Source: Topomyia yanbarensis (lineage: Eukaryota; Arthropoda; Insecta; Diptera; Culicidae). Taken from it: a DNA stretch of 64,000 bases. Location of the stretch: assembly GCF_030247195.1 (NCBI RefSeq), contig NC_080672.1, positions 365,606,271 to 365,670,270 on the forward strand, read 5' to 3'. Position 1 is the first letter of the stretch, and every line of letters begins with the position of its first letter. Made by a program: the position numbers and the translations under genes. Positions 34,421 through 45,327 of this stretch are shown here, in pieces. The notes under the pieces are model-generated. The model did no database searches and was not told the DNA's origin. It saw only the letters and a program-made list of their open reading frames with translations.

Positions 34421-35045
34421 CAATATGGGTATTTTCGGAATGGTCTTGAAGAGTAGGTTCCAGAAATTGGTTTTTGACGCCATTTTGAAATCAAAGATGG
34501 CGACTTCCGGTTTAGTAAAATTCGCTATAACTCAATCAATATGGGTATTTTCGGAATGGTCTTGAAGAGTAGGTTCCAGAAATTGGTTTTTGACGCCATT
34601 TTGAAATCAAAGATGGCGACTTCAGGTTTAGTGAAATTCGCTATAACCCAATCAATATGGGTATTTTCGGAATGGTCTTGAACAGTAGGTTCCAGAAATT
34701 GGTTTTTGGCGTAATTTTGAAATCAAAGATGGCGACTTCCGGTTTAGTAAAATTCGCTATAACTCAATCAATATGGGTATTTTCGGAATGGTCTTGAAGA
34801 GTAGGTTCCAGAAATTGGTTTTTGACGCCATTTTGAAATCAAAGATGGCGACTTCCGGTTTAGTAAAATTCGCTATAACCCAATCAATATGGGTATTTTC
34901 GGAATGGTCTTGAACAGTAGGTTCCAGAAATTGGTTTTTGGCGTAATTTTAAAATCAAAGATGGCGACTTCCGGTTTAGCGAAATTTGCTATAACCCATT
35001 CAATATGGGTGTTTTCGGAATAGACTTGAAGAGGAGGTGCCATAG
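34421..35045. repeat. 116-bp satellite, five full copies and a partial sixth
   Basis: CAATATGGG starts at 34421, 34537, 34653, 34769, 34885 and 35001, always 116 bp apart. Two sub-types differ at GAAGAG/GAACAG and GACGCCATT/GGCGTAATT. Copies 2-3 and 4-5 alternate, giving a 232-bp higher-order unit. Each copy carries GATGGCGACTTC, and GCCATTTTGA can pair with TCAAAGATGGC to form a hairpin. No stable frame crosses it; the short minus-strand frames are artefacts. Confidence 0.97.
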
Positions 35046-35267
35046 AAGAGCCTCTCTTTGTTTACTTTCTCTTCCACGAATTACACGGTCACCTTTTTGA
35101 TTTCCCGTCAACTGTATGCATAATAAGCTAGTAAAAATCTTGGTCTTTCGAAAGATACCGATAAATGTTTCAAAAGTGTTGTGGTATCACGGCAAAAATC
35201 AAAAGAAAAAGCGAAAAAAGAGAGCTCTCATTTGCCGGTTGGACCTAATGAAAAAAAGTCTTCAAAT

Positions 35268-35465
35268 AAATCAAATGAATCAAATGAATCAAATGAATCA
35301 AATGAATCAAATGAATCAAATGAATCAAATGAATCAAATGAATCAAATGAATCAAATGAATCAAATGAATCAAATGAATCAAATGAATCAAATGAATCAA
35401 ATGAATCAAATGAATCAAATGAATCAAATGAATCAAATGAATCAAATGGACTCAATGAATCAAAT
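35268..35465. repeat. 9-bp microsatellite (ATGAATCAA)n
   Basis: About 20 near-perfect copies. Because the unit is a multiple of three, it gives Asn-Gln-Met, Ser-Asn-Glu, Ile-His-Leu and Phe-Asp-Ser readings; none has gene context. Confidence 0.96.
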
Positions 35466-36278
<813 letters not shown>

Positions 36279-36363
36279 TAGTCAAATATTCAAAATGAAT
36301 AAAATAAACAAGACGAATAAAATCATTGAAATGAAGAAAACTGAAAAAATTACTAGGATAATT

Positions 36364-37960
36364 TGGGGAGAGATGCCGCACTTTTCTTCAAATCGATCCT
36401 GCATCAAAGTAAACCATTAAATATTTGATAAAATCATTTTGTTCCAATTGCGACAAGTTTCTAAAATACTATGAAATGGTTTTTGTCACGAAAAAAAATT
36501 CATGAAATTTCCATGAATATTTTTAAAAAAAAAGGTCATTGCGGGAGAGATGCCGCACCATGGTCACAAACTGAAAAATGGTGTATAGTAGTATTTTTCG
36601 CTCCCGTTGATGTTTTTGTGATTAGGGTTCTTCAGCTGAGTTTCATGAGGTTTGATTACACCTATAAATCGGCCAGCATCTTCATTTTTCTTAAGGGAGT
36701 AATACCATTTCTAGAAACATTTTTTTATTCAACATTTTAAAAATATTTTTCTTTTGCAACCTTGTGTAACGGTTAACTTGGAGTAACCACTATTTATTTA
36801 TATGTCTGTACGAGCGATATACATCTATGTGTTGGTAGGGGTTCCTAGAAAGCAGTGTTTGGCTGTTTCTCCCAACAATGAATTTATAAAACTTAGGTTT
36901 GTTCTTGAAAGATTCATTTTGAAAAAGTATCAATTCGTTGAAATTTTCAAGTAACTAATACTTAGATACATATCGCCAGTTTAAATATATAGATAAATAA
37001 ACTCATACTCCTATATCGTCGCTGTTGTGCTATATTATGACAAACGCCATTTTGGGGTAAACGGAGTTAGAAATGCCACATTACTTGTCTAAAAAATCTC
37101 TACAAAGTGGCGTTTACAGAATTTTGACATTTTGCTTGGTTACTGAGATATAGCGAGAAACGTGCTGAGAAATTGTTAGTTTTATGCTTCCAATGACTGT
37201 GTCTGGGGATTGCCTCAAATTATCTTAGTGTATACGATGTTTTTATTGTAAAACTATCTGATAAAGACAATGGCATAATCATTTTCAAAACAAAAATACA
37301 CGACTTGTGAGAAAACTGCAGTTTAAGTTTTAAACTGGAAATATAGCATATTTGGCAACACTGATAGTAAAAATAACTATTTTTCTAGATTCCCTGACTC
37401 ATTTACTTCAAAATGCAGCTCACCGATTGTTTATAGACCAAATGAAGCCAAAGATATGAATAAAAGTTAATAATTTATGATTTTTTTTCCATGGAAAATT
37501 TTCCAGGCACGATTATGACACGCCATACAAATTTTATCATCAATATACACCTATTACACGTCTTAGCGCGACTTTCGTTTACTTTTATAGTAAAAACTCG
37601 CAATATAGTCAACTGATCTTCGTAATATTTGAGAGATTAATACAGAATAGATAGAAGCATCAATTGTCTTCTATGAATTGTTCCTACCATTTATAAGTTT
37701 CAAGATATACAATCTCAAACTTTAAAAATCGTTTTTCTTAAAATGTGCAAAATGGCGCTTGTCATAAGATAGCACAACAGCGACGATATGTCACTGTATT
37801 AGGTCCGTTAGTTTGTGGATATGCCTTATTAATAACCTATACCTGACGCAAATGATCATTTAATGACATTCCGAGATGAAAAAAATACATTTTAGCTACG
37901 TATCCTCCGCCATCGAGTGCGGCATCTCACCCGCAATTTTGATGCGGCATCTCTCCCAAT
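36364..37960. mobile_element. DNA-transposon-like element with GGGAGAGATGCCGCA end motifs
   Basis: TTTGGGGAGAGATGCCGCA at the left and the inverted TTGGGAGAGATGCCGCA at the right form the ends. The 15-bp motif recurs further in at 36543-36557 and, inverted with one change, at 37918-37932. Four copies arranged symmetrically look like terminal and subterminal transposase-binding sites. The interior holds another complete element (37013-37789) and no transposase. Confidence 0.75.
37013..37789. mobile_element. Nested MITE with about 41-bp inverted ends
   Basis: ATATCGTCGCTGTTGTGCTA starts the left end and, inverted, the right end. Pairing continues with TTATGACAA(A/G)CGCCATTTTG, about 41 bp with very few differences. 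A segment inside (37255-37420) is related to the arms of the fold-back at 21005-21648. The target-site duplication is unclear. Confidence 0.85.
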
Positions 37961-38356
37961 TGTATGGCAGAGGAGATGCCGAACGACGACATTTTCCTCT
38001 GAAGCTGTGGATGACCGTGCTCATGATCAGAATGTCTTCTAAAAGGTCCCAGCTATTCAACCGATGCATGATTTACCAAAAAGAATCGAATAGTTTTAAA
38101 AATAACAAATTTTAATGTGGTACTGAAAAATTTTCAGCGCTTTGTGATGCAACTGGACGCACATAAACGTAAATAATATTGTCGTGAGTTAATAATAAGG
38201 ATTGTTTCACATTTCCAGTGTTGTAATTGTACCCTATTTAGAATGAAATTAAAAACATTTTTAATAAAGTAAAATAATAAACTGGATTGTACGAATTTGA
38301 GAAAATAAGAAATTTATTAAATGTTTTTGAAAATCCCATTATTAGAAAAATGGCTA

Positions 38357-39087
38357 CCGTAAAACGGGGTATCTTTGATCACTGGAGTAAGTTTGATCAC
38401 ATAAGACTTTTTTCAGTAATGTACGATAAGATGATTCTCTCTAACAAAATCATCGAAACAACATTCAAACCATATTCCAAACATGTTCAGCATCTATCGG
38501 CAACGATTATTTCGTCATTTAATGTATCTTTTATGAACACAAATTCAAATTGAAAATGATGCAACTTTTATGCATAGTTTCAATCTGTTCAAACAATTCC
38601 TTGAATATTAATGAAATAAATTAACTTCAACTAAACTGATCACTTTTTTAGAAACCGTAAAAATTTTATCCTATAATTCGTTTAAAAAATCCGAGATTTT
38701 GGTTGTTATGTAATTTTGACTACTTTCCCCAAAAGTTCGCTAAAAGTCGGCTATATCCTTCTAGGCAATTTTGGTTTTATACGAGACGACACAATGCCAG
38801 GCCATTGCCTACGGATATTCAATTTACACAACATTTCCAGCGTTATCTCTCATTTCGATACACATATTTTGCTAATCAATGTTACCCCAAAAACAACGAA
38901 TGAAAATTTACAAGAAAGTAATTTTATTTTTATAGTAAAACAAAAGAAAATACCCAACAATTTGAACATTTTCAATCTATGGGTACCAGTACTTGTTTTA
39001 AAAATTCAAACAGTTACATCTACTTTAATTGAAGATAGTTATTCGAAAAACTTTTTAAAAATTGATCAATGTTCCCCCATTTTACAG
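38357..39087. mobile_element. MITE with CCGTAAAACGGGG ends and TA target site
   Basis: The left end CCGTAAAACGGGG and the inverted right end CTGTAAAATGGGGG are followed inside by TTGATCA at the same distance. TA flanks both ends (38355-38356 and 39088-39089). No transposase; the open frame at 38716-39177 runs through the right end and is not a gene. Confidence 0.78.
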
Positions 39088-39231
39088 TATCAAGATAAAT
39101 TGGACTTGCGAGCATGTTTATCCATTTTTGCTTTGTTTTTGTTGATATTTTTGATAGTTGTCATAACAGCTATGTGAGGTGTGATTCAAAAGGACTTGTT
39201 CACTATTAGTAACTAAACTGTATTAGTTTGG

Positions 39232-39256
39232 AGCTAGTGTCAATTCGGCACTAGCT
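39232..39256. other. 8-bp hairpin, copy 2 (AGCTAGTG / CACTAGCT)
   Basis: Same size of stem and loop as at 14252-14276. One stem pair is changed on both sides (C-G to T-A), so pairing is kept. The loop is TCAATTCGG. Confidence 0.5.
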
Positions 39257-40413
39257 TAGCCACTAATATTGTGCCGGATTCTGATGAGAAATGCAAATTC
39301 CTTACCTAGTTCAAATCAGAAAAATTATTTAGAAAACATGGTTTGTAACAAAACTTTTAGGGGTGCTCATCTTACTCGGGGTGATCATCTTCGGCGCATG
39401 TTCCCTACCCTAGTAACAAATGACACTCTTGAAGCCCTTCTTAAAACTTAGAATGCACTTGTAGTGTGCTATAAAACCAGAATTGTTTCTTGGGTACACA
39501 CTTAGTTAAGCTCAATTTCTCGCACAGCAGAGTAATCAGTAAATGTTTATAGCGATATCTCGGAAAAATTTCATTTGTTTGATTTTCACCGAAAGATTTC
39601 CCGAGACTCAGCCAACAATTATAGCTTTAACTGAGATCTCGGCTAAAAATGGTTTTGCAGAGCGTTCGGCTGTTCATATCTCGGCAAAACATGCAACAAA
39701 TGCTGGGATTCGGCGGAAAAAATTATAGGTATATCACAGCTATTTTTCACAATTTATCTATCTTTTTGTGATAGACTAAACAGGTAAAATATCTTGCTTT
39801 CGTATTACATTTTTTACCTTTTCAAAAAACATTTGGCCACGATTCTGGATATTCTATTTATCCTTAATATAAATTATTAAGATGCTAATCAATAACCATT
39901 TCACGAAATTCTCAAATATTGATTGAACGGAAGACTGCAGCCATGATGCTATTCCGTTGATTTTGAAAATCATGGTTGGGGACATTAGCGAAAGCTGCTT
40001 ATAATCACACTCTGCTGTCGGTTATTAGACGAGAGGCGTGTGAATGACTTGCTGTGGACGAGTAAAACAACATCATACGCTGGTTGATGTTATTGTTTAC
40101 AAACCGGTGTTACGCCTCATTCGTAGTAAGCACAACTGTGATGGATGCCAATAAAAACCACAACATTTCCCCTGGTGTGCTCTAGTTTCAGTCACGCTGG
40201 TGCAATTTAAGTCGAACATCAATCACATGCACATGCCTTTCAGCTGTGTTCTACAAAAATATGACCAAATTAAGGTGAATTGTTTTGAAAGCATACTTGT
40301 AATTTTTGGAACTTGCGGTTTTTTTCTACATCTGCGCAGAAAAAAATCACGCAACTTTGTTGTTAAAATAAAATAAGCAACACGGAATCTTTCATTACGG
40401 GTCATTAGAACGG
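39257..40413. other. Upstream flank of the plus-strand OBP-like gene
   Basis: No gene. The short frames at 39269-39451 and 39543-39728 have no motif. Confidence 0.5.
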
Positions 40414-40420
40414 TATAAAA
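40414..40420 (+). promoter_or_regulatory. TATA box of the short OBP-like gene
   Basis: TATAAAA, with an initiator-like TCAAT about 32 bp downstream (A at 40446) and the ATG 80 bp from the TATA box. This is the same spacing as in the paralogue at 30477-32402. Confidence 0.75.
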
Positions 40421-40493
40421 AAACGTTACACAACGAAAACACCTCAATTCGTGCCAGTGCCTCAGAAGCGACGAACAACAGTTCCACGCCAAA

Positions 40494-41393
40494 ATGAACC
40501 GATTATCAACCATATTTACCATAGTTCTATTGGTAGCTACCACCGCCAACGGGAACCACAAAGTAGTGTTGAAAAGTCTGAGTCAAGCTCAAAATGAATG
40601 CACACAGTATCTCTCCCAACCGAGCTACCAGCAGGACTTTTGTCACAATCGCTGCACACTGCGCGTTCTTCGAGCCTGGAACGATTCGACTGGTATCATT
40701 GGACTACCACTGGCACGCCACTACCACTACAGCAAACAAGACTACAGCAGCATTTACAATCGCACAAGTAGCTGTCTAGAGTGCAGGCTACGTGATATTC
40801 CCACGTGTGAAGTGTGCAAACGGGCTTCCGTATCATTGGACTGCTTCCGTCAGAACTACGGGAGCGCCCTTGAAACACCGCAGCTTGTTCCGCTGCCTAA
40901 GCTGCTCCAAATAAGCACCATACTCGAATGTGCCAGCATCCTGCAGATTGCGCCCCACGAGCTTCCAGTGTACGCCAGCACCCAGTTCCAGTTCAATCAG
41001 CAAGCTCGCTGTCTGATCCGGTGTATTATCACCCGTCAGGGTCTATACGATGACGCCCGTGGACCCAACCTGGACCGGATGTACGTACAGTGTGGCGGCT
41101 ATGACACCCCCGAAGAGCTGTTTAAACGGGACGCTCAACGGTGCGTCGACCGGTTGAGGGCCGAGTGTTTGGATAACTGCACGCTGGCCGCACGAATCGC
41201 GAAGGAGTGTTTCCCACAGAACTCGGGCCCAGTGGCAGCGGCAACGACTCTCCTAGGGTCAGTCGCACAAGCCGTATCTTCGCCGGGAGTGGCTTCTATT
41301 TTCGCGGGACCAAGCTATGTGCATATTCCGAAAACGGGCGGGATTCCGCTGCATCCTTTAGTGGATGTTTCGTTAACCATTGAGGCGGATTAG
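40494..41393 (+). CDS. Secreted atypical OBP-like protein, short form
   Basis: An intact 299-residue frame starting at ATG 40494 in a good insect context (CCAAAATGA). Residues 1-20 form a signal peptide ending near TTANG. The first OBP-like domain has Cys36, Cys50-X3-Cys54, Cys105, Cys108 and Cys117 (Cys108-X8-Cys117). The second has Cys145, Cys173-X3-Cys177, Cys217, Cys225, Cys229 and Cys239, with GLYDDARGPNLDRMY. It aligns along nearly its whole OBP part with the gene at 30477-32402, including WNDSTG.IG, LPLARHY, CFRQNYG and ECFPQNSGP. It then ends in a 55-residue tail (LLGSVAQAVSSPG region) without any repeat. Both genes lack introns and have matching promoters, so they are a local duplicate pair, transcribed away from each other across about 8 kb. 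Likely role: carrier of a small hydrophobic molecule outside the cell. Confidence 0.9.
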   Translation: MNRLSTIFTIVLLVATTANGNHKVVLKSLSQAQNECTQYLSQPSYQQDFCHNRCTLRVLRAWNDSTGIIGLPLARHYHYSKQDYSSIYNRTSSCLECRLRDIPTCEVCKRASVSLDCFRQNYGSALETPQLVPLPKLLQISTILECASILQIAPHELPVYASTQFQFNQQARCLIRCIITRQGLYDDARGPNLDRMYVQCGGYDTPEELFKRDAQRCVDRLRAECLDNCTLAARIAKECFPQNSGPVAAATTLLGSVAQAVSSPGVASIFAGPSYVHIPKTGGIPLHPLVDVSLTIEAD

Positions 41394-42361
41394 GTTACCA
41401 ATTTTTAACTTAGGGTGCGAGTTGGAAGGAAAACTAAATTAGCTGTGTACATACTAGAATATATTTAATATAGACATTTATTTATTACTCATGACTTGTT
41501 TTCACTTCCCGGCCAAGAATTTGGGAAAAAATTCAGTAACAATACGGTTCTGAAGCAGTCACTTTTTGTCTTGTCTATTAAGACGAGGTATAGAAACCGC
41601 CCAAACTTCGACAATTTATCCCGATACCCCCGGTAGTTAAGTCCGTGTTCAACTTGTCTCCCGTAACGTCCTTTTTTCTAAGGCACATGGACTTAATTCA
41701 TTCGTTGAATGCGCAATGTTCTTTTGAGAAGAAACACATCTCAAAATAATTGTCACAACTACGAGATAATTTTCACCAAATTGAAAAAAAAATAATTTGT
41801 GTATTTAAGCTTCATTGTTTACGATTCGCTCATTGTATTTGTAAGTGGTCCATGTTACTTGACATATGCCATACGTTCAGCTTAAAGCGCTCCACAGTGA
41901 TACCATTCAGAACAAAAGTTAGCCAAAATCTTTAAAACTTTCCAATCACGAAACTAGGATATTTTTAGTACCCTCGATTCCATTTCGGCATATATGATTT
42001 CAAAAAAAATGGTTTTGGATTGATAAGGGTGGTCCTAACACACACAGATGAAGTTTTCTAACAACATGGAAAACGTCAATTGTTGGCTTTAGTGTCGCAA
42101 TGTGGTTATTTAAAACCAATAAATTTCAGACATATTTGCAGGCATATGGTGATACTTAAACACATTTTTTGTATTGCTTTAGTAATTATATAAGTTTATT
42201 TTGCAATAAACTGTAATGGAAATTAGTAAGTATTGTACTTCCTGTACACACTTAGAAAAAATAGTGTAAATTTACGTCTCCTGAACCTGACAAATACGAG
42301 CGTCAAAAATTACTTAATTGATTAGTTTCAAAAACAATTCCATATTAACTTTTCAAAAGAG
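41394..42361. other. Downstream flank; no gene
   Basis: No canonical AATAAA lies within 100 bp of the stop; AATATA variants occur near 41457-41475. TAAGGGTGGTCC near 42026 resembles a MITE end, but no partner was found nearby. Confidence 0.45.
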
Positions 42362-42540
42362 TTAATAAGATTTGTAAACAAGCTTTTGTTTTGCTGATTT
42401 CTCTAAGTTGGCTATAATTTCAACGCAGAAAACATGTGGAACAAAGGGTGAAGATGTTGACTACCGTTTATTTTCAATGAAATTCCACTCAGCAGCGAAA
42501 TAATGAGCAAAACAAGTTGGTTTACAAAAATCTCATCATT
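42362..42540. mobile_element. Small MITE, relative of 1-178
   Basis: The left end GATTTGTAAACAAGC with TTTTGTTTTGCTGATTTC pairs with the inverted right end (GATTTTTGTAAACCAACTTG, then TTTTGCTCATTATTTC). About 180 bp, no coding capacity. The same repeat is at 1-178, inverted. Confidence 0.65.
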
Positions 42541-42689
42541 TTGAAGAATTGATTTTGAATTATAAAGGGCGAACACGAAATTATTGCGACACCGAAAATG
42601 TCATGCCAATTTTCTTATAATGTTTAAAATCAAACCAAAATTTTACGGTAGTTTTATACATATATTTACTTCAAAAATCAAAGGAAAAG

Positions 42690-43712
42690 TTAATCGGTGG
42701 AGCCTTGAGTGTAAAATTGAACGCATTTTCGCTTGATGCCCTCCATCAAAGTCTTTACAGTGTCATCCGGTACCAGTTTCTTAGTTTTTTTTCTCCATTT
42801 TTTTAACATGTCCGTCTCGTCTTTGACTGTCTTCTTGCTCTTCCGAAGTTCTCGCTTCATCATTGCCCAGTACTGCTCCACCGGGCGCAGCTCCGGACAG
42901 TTTTGCGGACTCATGTCCTTTGGAACAAAATGGACAGAACTGGCCTCATACCACTCCAGGACACTTTTAGAATAGTGGCATGATGCCAAATCAGGCCAAA
43001 ATAGCGGAGCTTCGTCGTGTTGCTACAAGAACGGCAAAAGGCGCTTCTCGAGGCACTCAGATTTGTAGATCTCGCCATTTACTGTGCCCTTTGTCACGAA
43101 AGGCTCACTCCTCAGTCCGCGAGAGCAGATGGCCTGCCAAATGAGACATATGGAGGCGAACTTCGACATTTTCTTCTTCTTAAATTTGTCGTCCACATAG
43201 AACTTGCTCTTGCCGGTGAAAAACTCCAACCCCGGAATTTGCTTAAAATCGGCTTTTATATACGTTTCGTCGTCCATCACACAGCAGCCATATTTTGTCA
43301 GCATCTTCTCGTAGAGCTTCCATGCCCGAGTTTTAGCCGTCGATTGTTGCCGCTCATCGCGGTTTGGGAAGCTCTGTACCTTGTATGTATGTAGTCCAGC
43401 TCTCTTCTTTGCATTCTGGACGTAGCTCTGCGACATGCCGATCTTTTTAGCCAAATCACGGCTTGAGACGTTGGGATTTGCTTTAATCATCCGCTTCACC
43501 TTTCCCTCCGTCTTTTTGTTCTCCGGTCCCGGTTTTCTTCCAGCTCCTTTGCCGTGGTCCAACATCAACCGCTCCTGGAACCGCTTCAACACTCTGGAGA
43601 CGGTTGAATGGTGAATGTTCAACATTTTTCCCAACTGCCGGTGCGACAGGTCAGGAAATTCCAGGTGTTTGGAAAGAATTTGTTCTCTCGGTTCGCGTTG
43701 GTTCACCTCCAT
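42690..43712 (-). pseudogene. DD37E (ITm) mariner-like transposase, one in-frame stop
   Basis: From ATG 43712 the frame runs about 340 codons. The only break is a TAG at 43023-43025, which stands where CAG (Gln) would fit before QHDEAPLFW. The N-terminal part has two helix-turn-helix regions (LSHRQLGKMLNIHHSTVSRV and SSRDLAKKIGMSQSYVQNA), which bind the transposon ends, with GRKPGP between them. The catalytic triad is the Asp of VMDDETYI, the Asp of FWPDLASCH, and the Glu of RPVEQYW. Exactly 37 residues separate the last two, the DD37E signature of the ITm group described from mosquitoes. The stop falls before the second Asp, so this copy should be inactive. No clear pair of terminal inverted repeats was found; a fold-back element at 43843 lies close to the 5' side. 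Confidence 0.93.
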
Positions 43713-43842
43713 TTTCGTTGAATCGAAAAACACGACTTCGAGTTTGACAGCATGTAAACAATACACATCAATGACAAAGTGTGCAAAATTTGGTTGATTT
43801 TTACCCAATGGTAAAAAAGTTTGTTTTATATTAAGTGAATTA

Positions 43843-45144
43843 GGGTGGTCCTTGTGGTTAGGGTGTTCAAAGTATCAACTTCTTAGATAGGTAAAATTCA
43901 GCTACATAATGCTCTACAAAGTTATAAATCAATCAAATTGAAGCAACTTTTGTGAAGAAACTATGTGGCTATCTCTAATGGTTCATGTGCTATGATTTTT
44001 GCAATATTTAAGGTAGGGTGGTTTTTGAAAAATTGGTTTTCTATTAATATCTTTTTATGTGTTAATTTCTTGCAAATACTTTGTTCTAGAGGTTTTTAGA
44101 ACTTTTGTAAATAAACATTTTTTCCGAAGCAATGAAGTTTCTATCTCTTTTGTTTGCATAGTTATAAGCGATTTTCAAAGCAAAAATGGGTTTTTTCAAA
44201 GCTATATCTTCCAACATTGCAAATGAATTTTCAATCTTTTAATTTCATTTGAAAGGTCAGAACTTTTCTAGTTTTTGGTAAAAAAAACTGCGGGAGCGTT
44301 ATTTCTGTAAAAAAAAAATTTAAAGATGGTGTATTTTTCAACAAAAATCATACTGTTAGACTGTTTTATTTTCAAAAAGTGTCACATATTCAATAGATTT
44401 TCTGTGGCTTTTGGCATTATCACACACATTGACTATTTCTCAGTTGATTTTACCATAACAGATTGAGCGATGAAAACGTAACCCCTTAATATCACTATTT
44501 CTCATTTTTCACTTCATACATTGATTTATAGTAAATACTTTGTTTGAAGCACTTTTAGAACTTTGCATGGCGAAGATTTTTGCTGAAGTAACAAAGTTAT
44601 TATCCCATCTATTTGAAAAGTTATGAACGATTTTTGTTAAAAAATACACCATTTTTCAAAAATTATTTTTTTTTACAGACATAACGCTCCTGCAGTTTTT
44701 TCACCAAAAAGTAGACAAGTTCCGATCTCTCAAATGAAATTAAAAGATTGAAAATTCATTTGCAATGTTGGAAGATATAGCTTTGAAAAAACCCATTTTT
44801 GTTTTGAAAATCGCTTGAACTATGCAAACAAAAGAGATAGAAACTTCATTGCTTCGGAAAAAATGTGGATTTACAAAGGTTCTTAAAACCTCTAGAACAA
44901 AGTATCTCGCTAATACACTCATTAACACATAAAAATATATTATTAGAAAACCAATTTTTCAAGAACCACCCTACCTTAAATATTGCAAAAGTCATAACAC
45001 ATGAACCATTAGAGATAGCCACATAGTTTCTTGGCAAAAGTTGCTTCAATTTAATTGATTTATAACTTTGTAGAAAATTATGTAGCAAAATTTCACATAT
45101 CTAAGAATTTGATACTTTGAACACCCTAACCAAAAGGACCACCC
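43843..45144. mobile_element. Fold-back element, arms about 510 bp (TIR GGGTGGTCC)
   Basis: The left arm (43843 to about 44350) and right arm (about 44640-45144) are inverted copies along their length. Examples are GGGTGTTCAAAGTATCAA, AACTATGTGGCTATCTCTAA, CAAAGCTATATCTTCCAACA and GGGAGCGTTATTTCTGT. The spacer is about 290 bp. TA flanks the outer GGGTGGTCC ends (43841-43842 and 45145-45146), as for mariner-type insertion. Transcribed, it would fold into a hairpin of about 500 bp. No transposase. Confidence 0.93.
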
Positions 45145-45327
45145 TAATTCAACTAATATAAAAAATTTGGCAAGAAAGTTCTAAGAAAATTTTCCGAAGA
45201 TACTATACTATATCTATAACCAACGGTTTAGGCGCAAACAGTTTTGTCTTCCTAAATACAGCTTTGGGACCATAGTGCACTGTGCGCTCGTGAACTGTTT
45301 CACTATTTAATTTTCCTGCTTATGAGG

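Noticed and set aside
34421..35045. CRISPR-like array
   Set aside because: The unit is 116 bp with no unique spacers; a eukaryotic satellite.
38716..39177. Plus-strand frame of 153 residues
   Set aside because: Inside a MITE and crosses its right terminal repeat; no motif.
43017..43394. Plus-strand frame of 125 residues
   Set aside because: Antisense shadow of the DD37E transposase.
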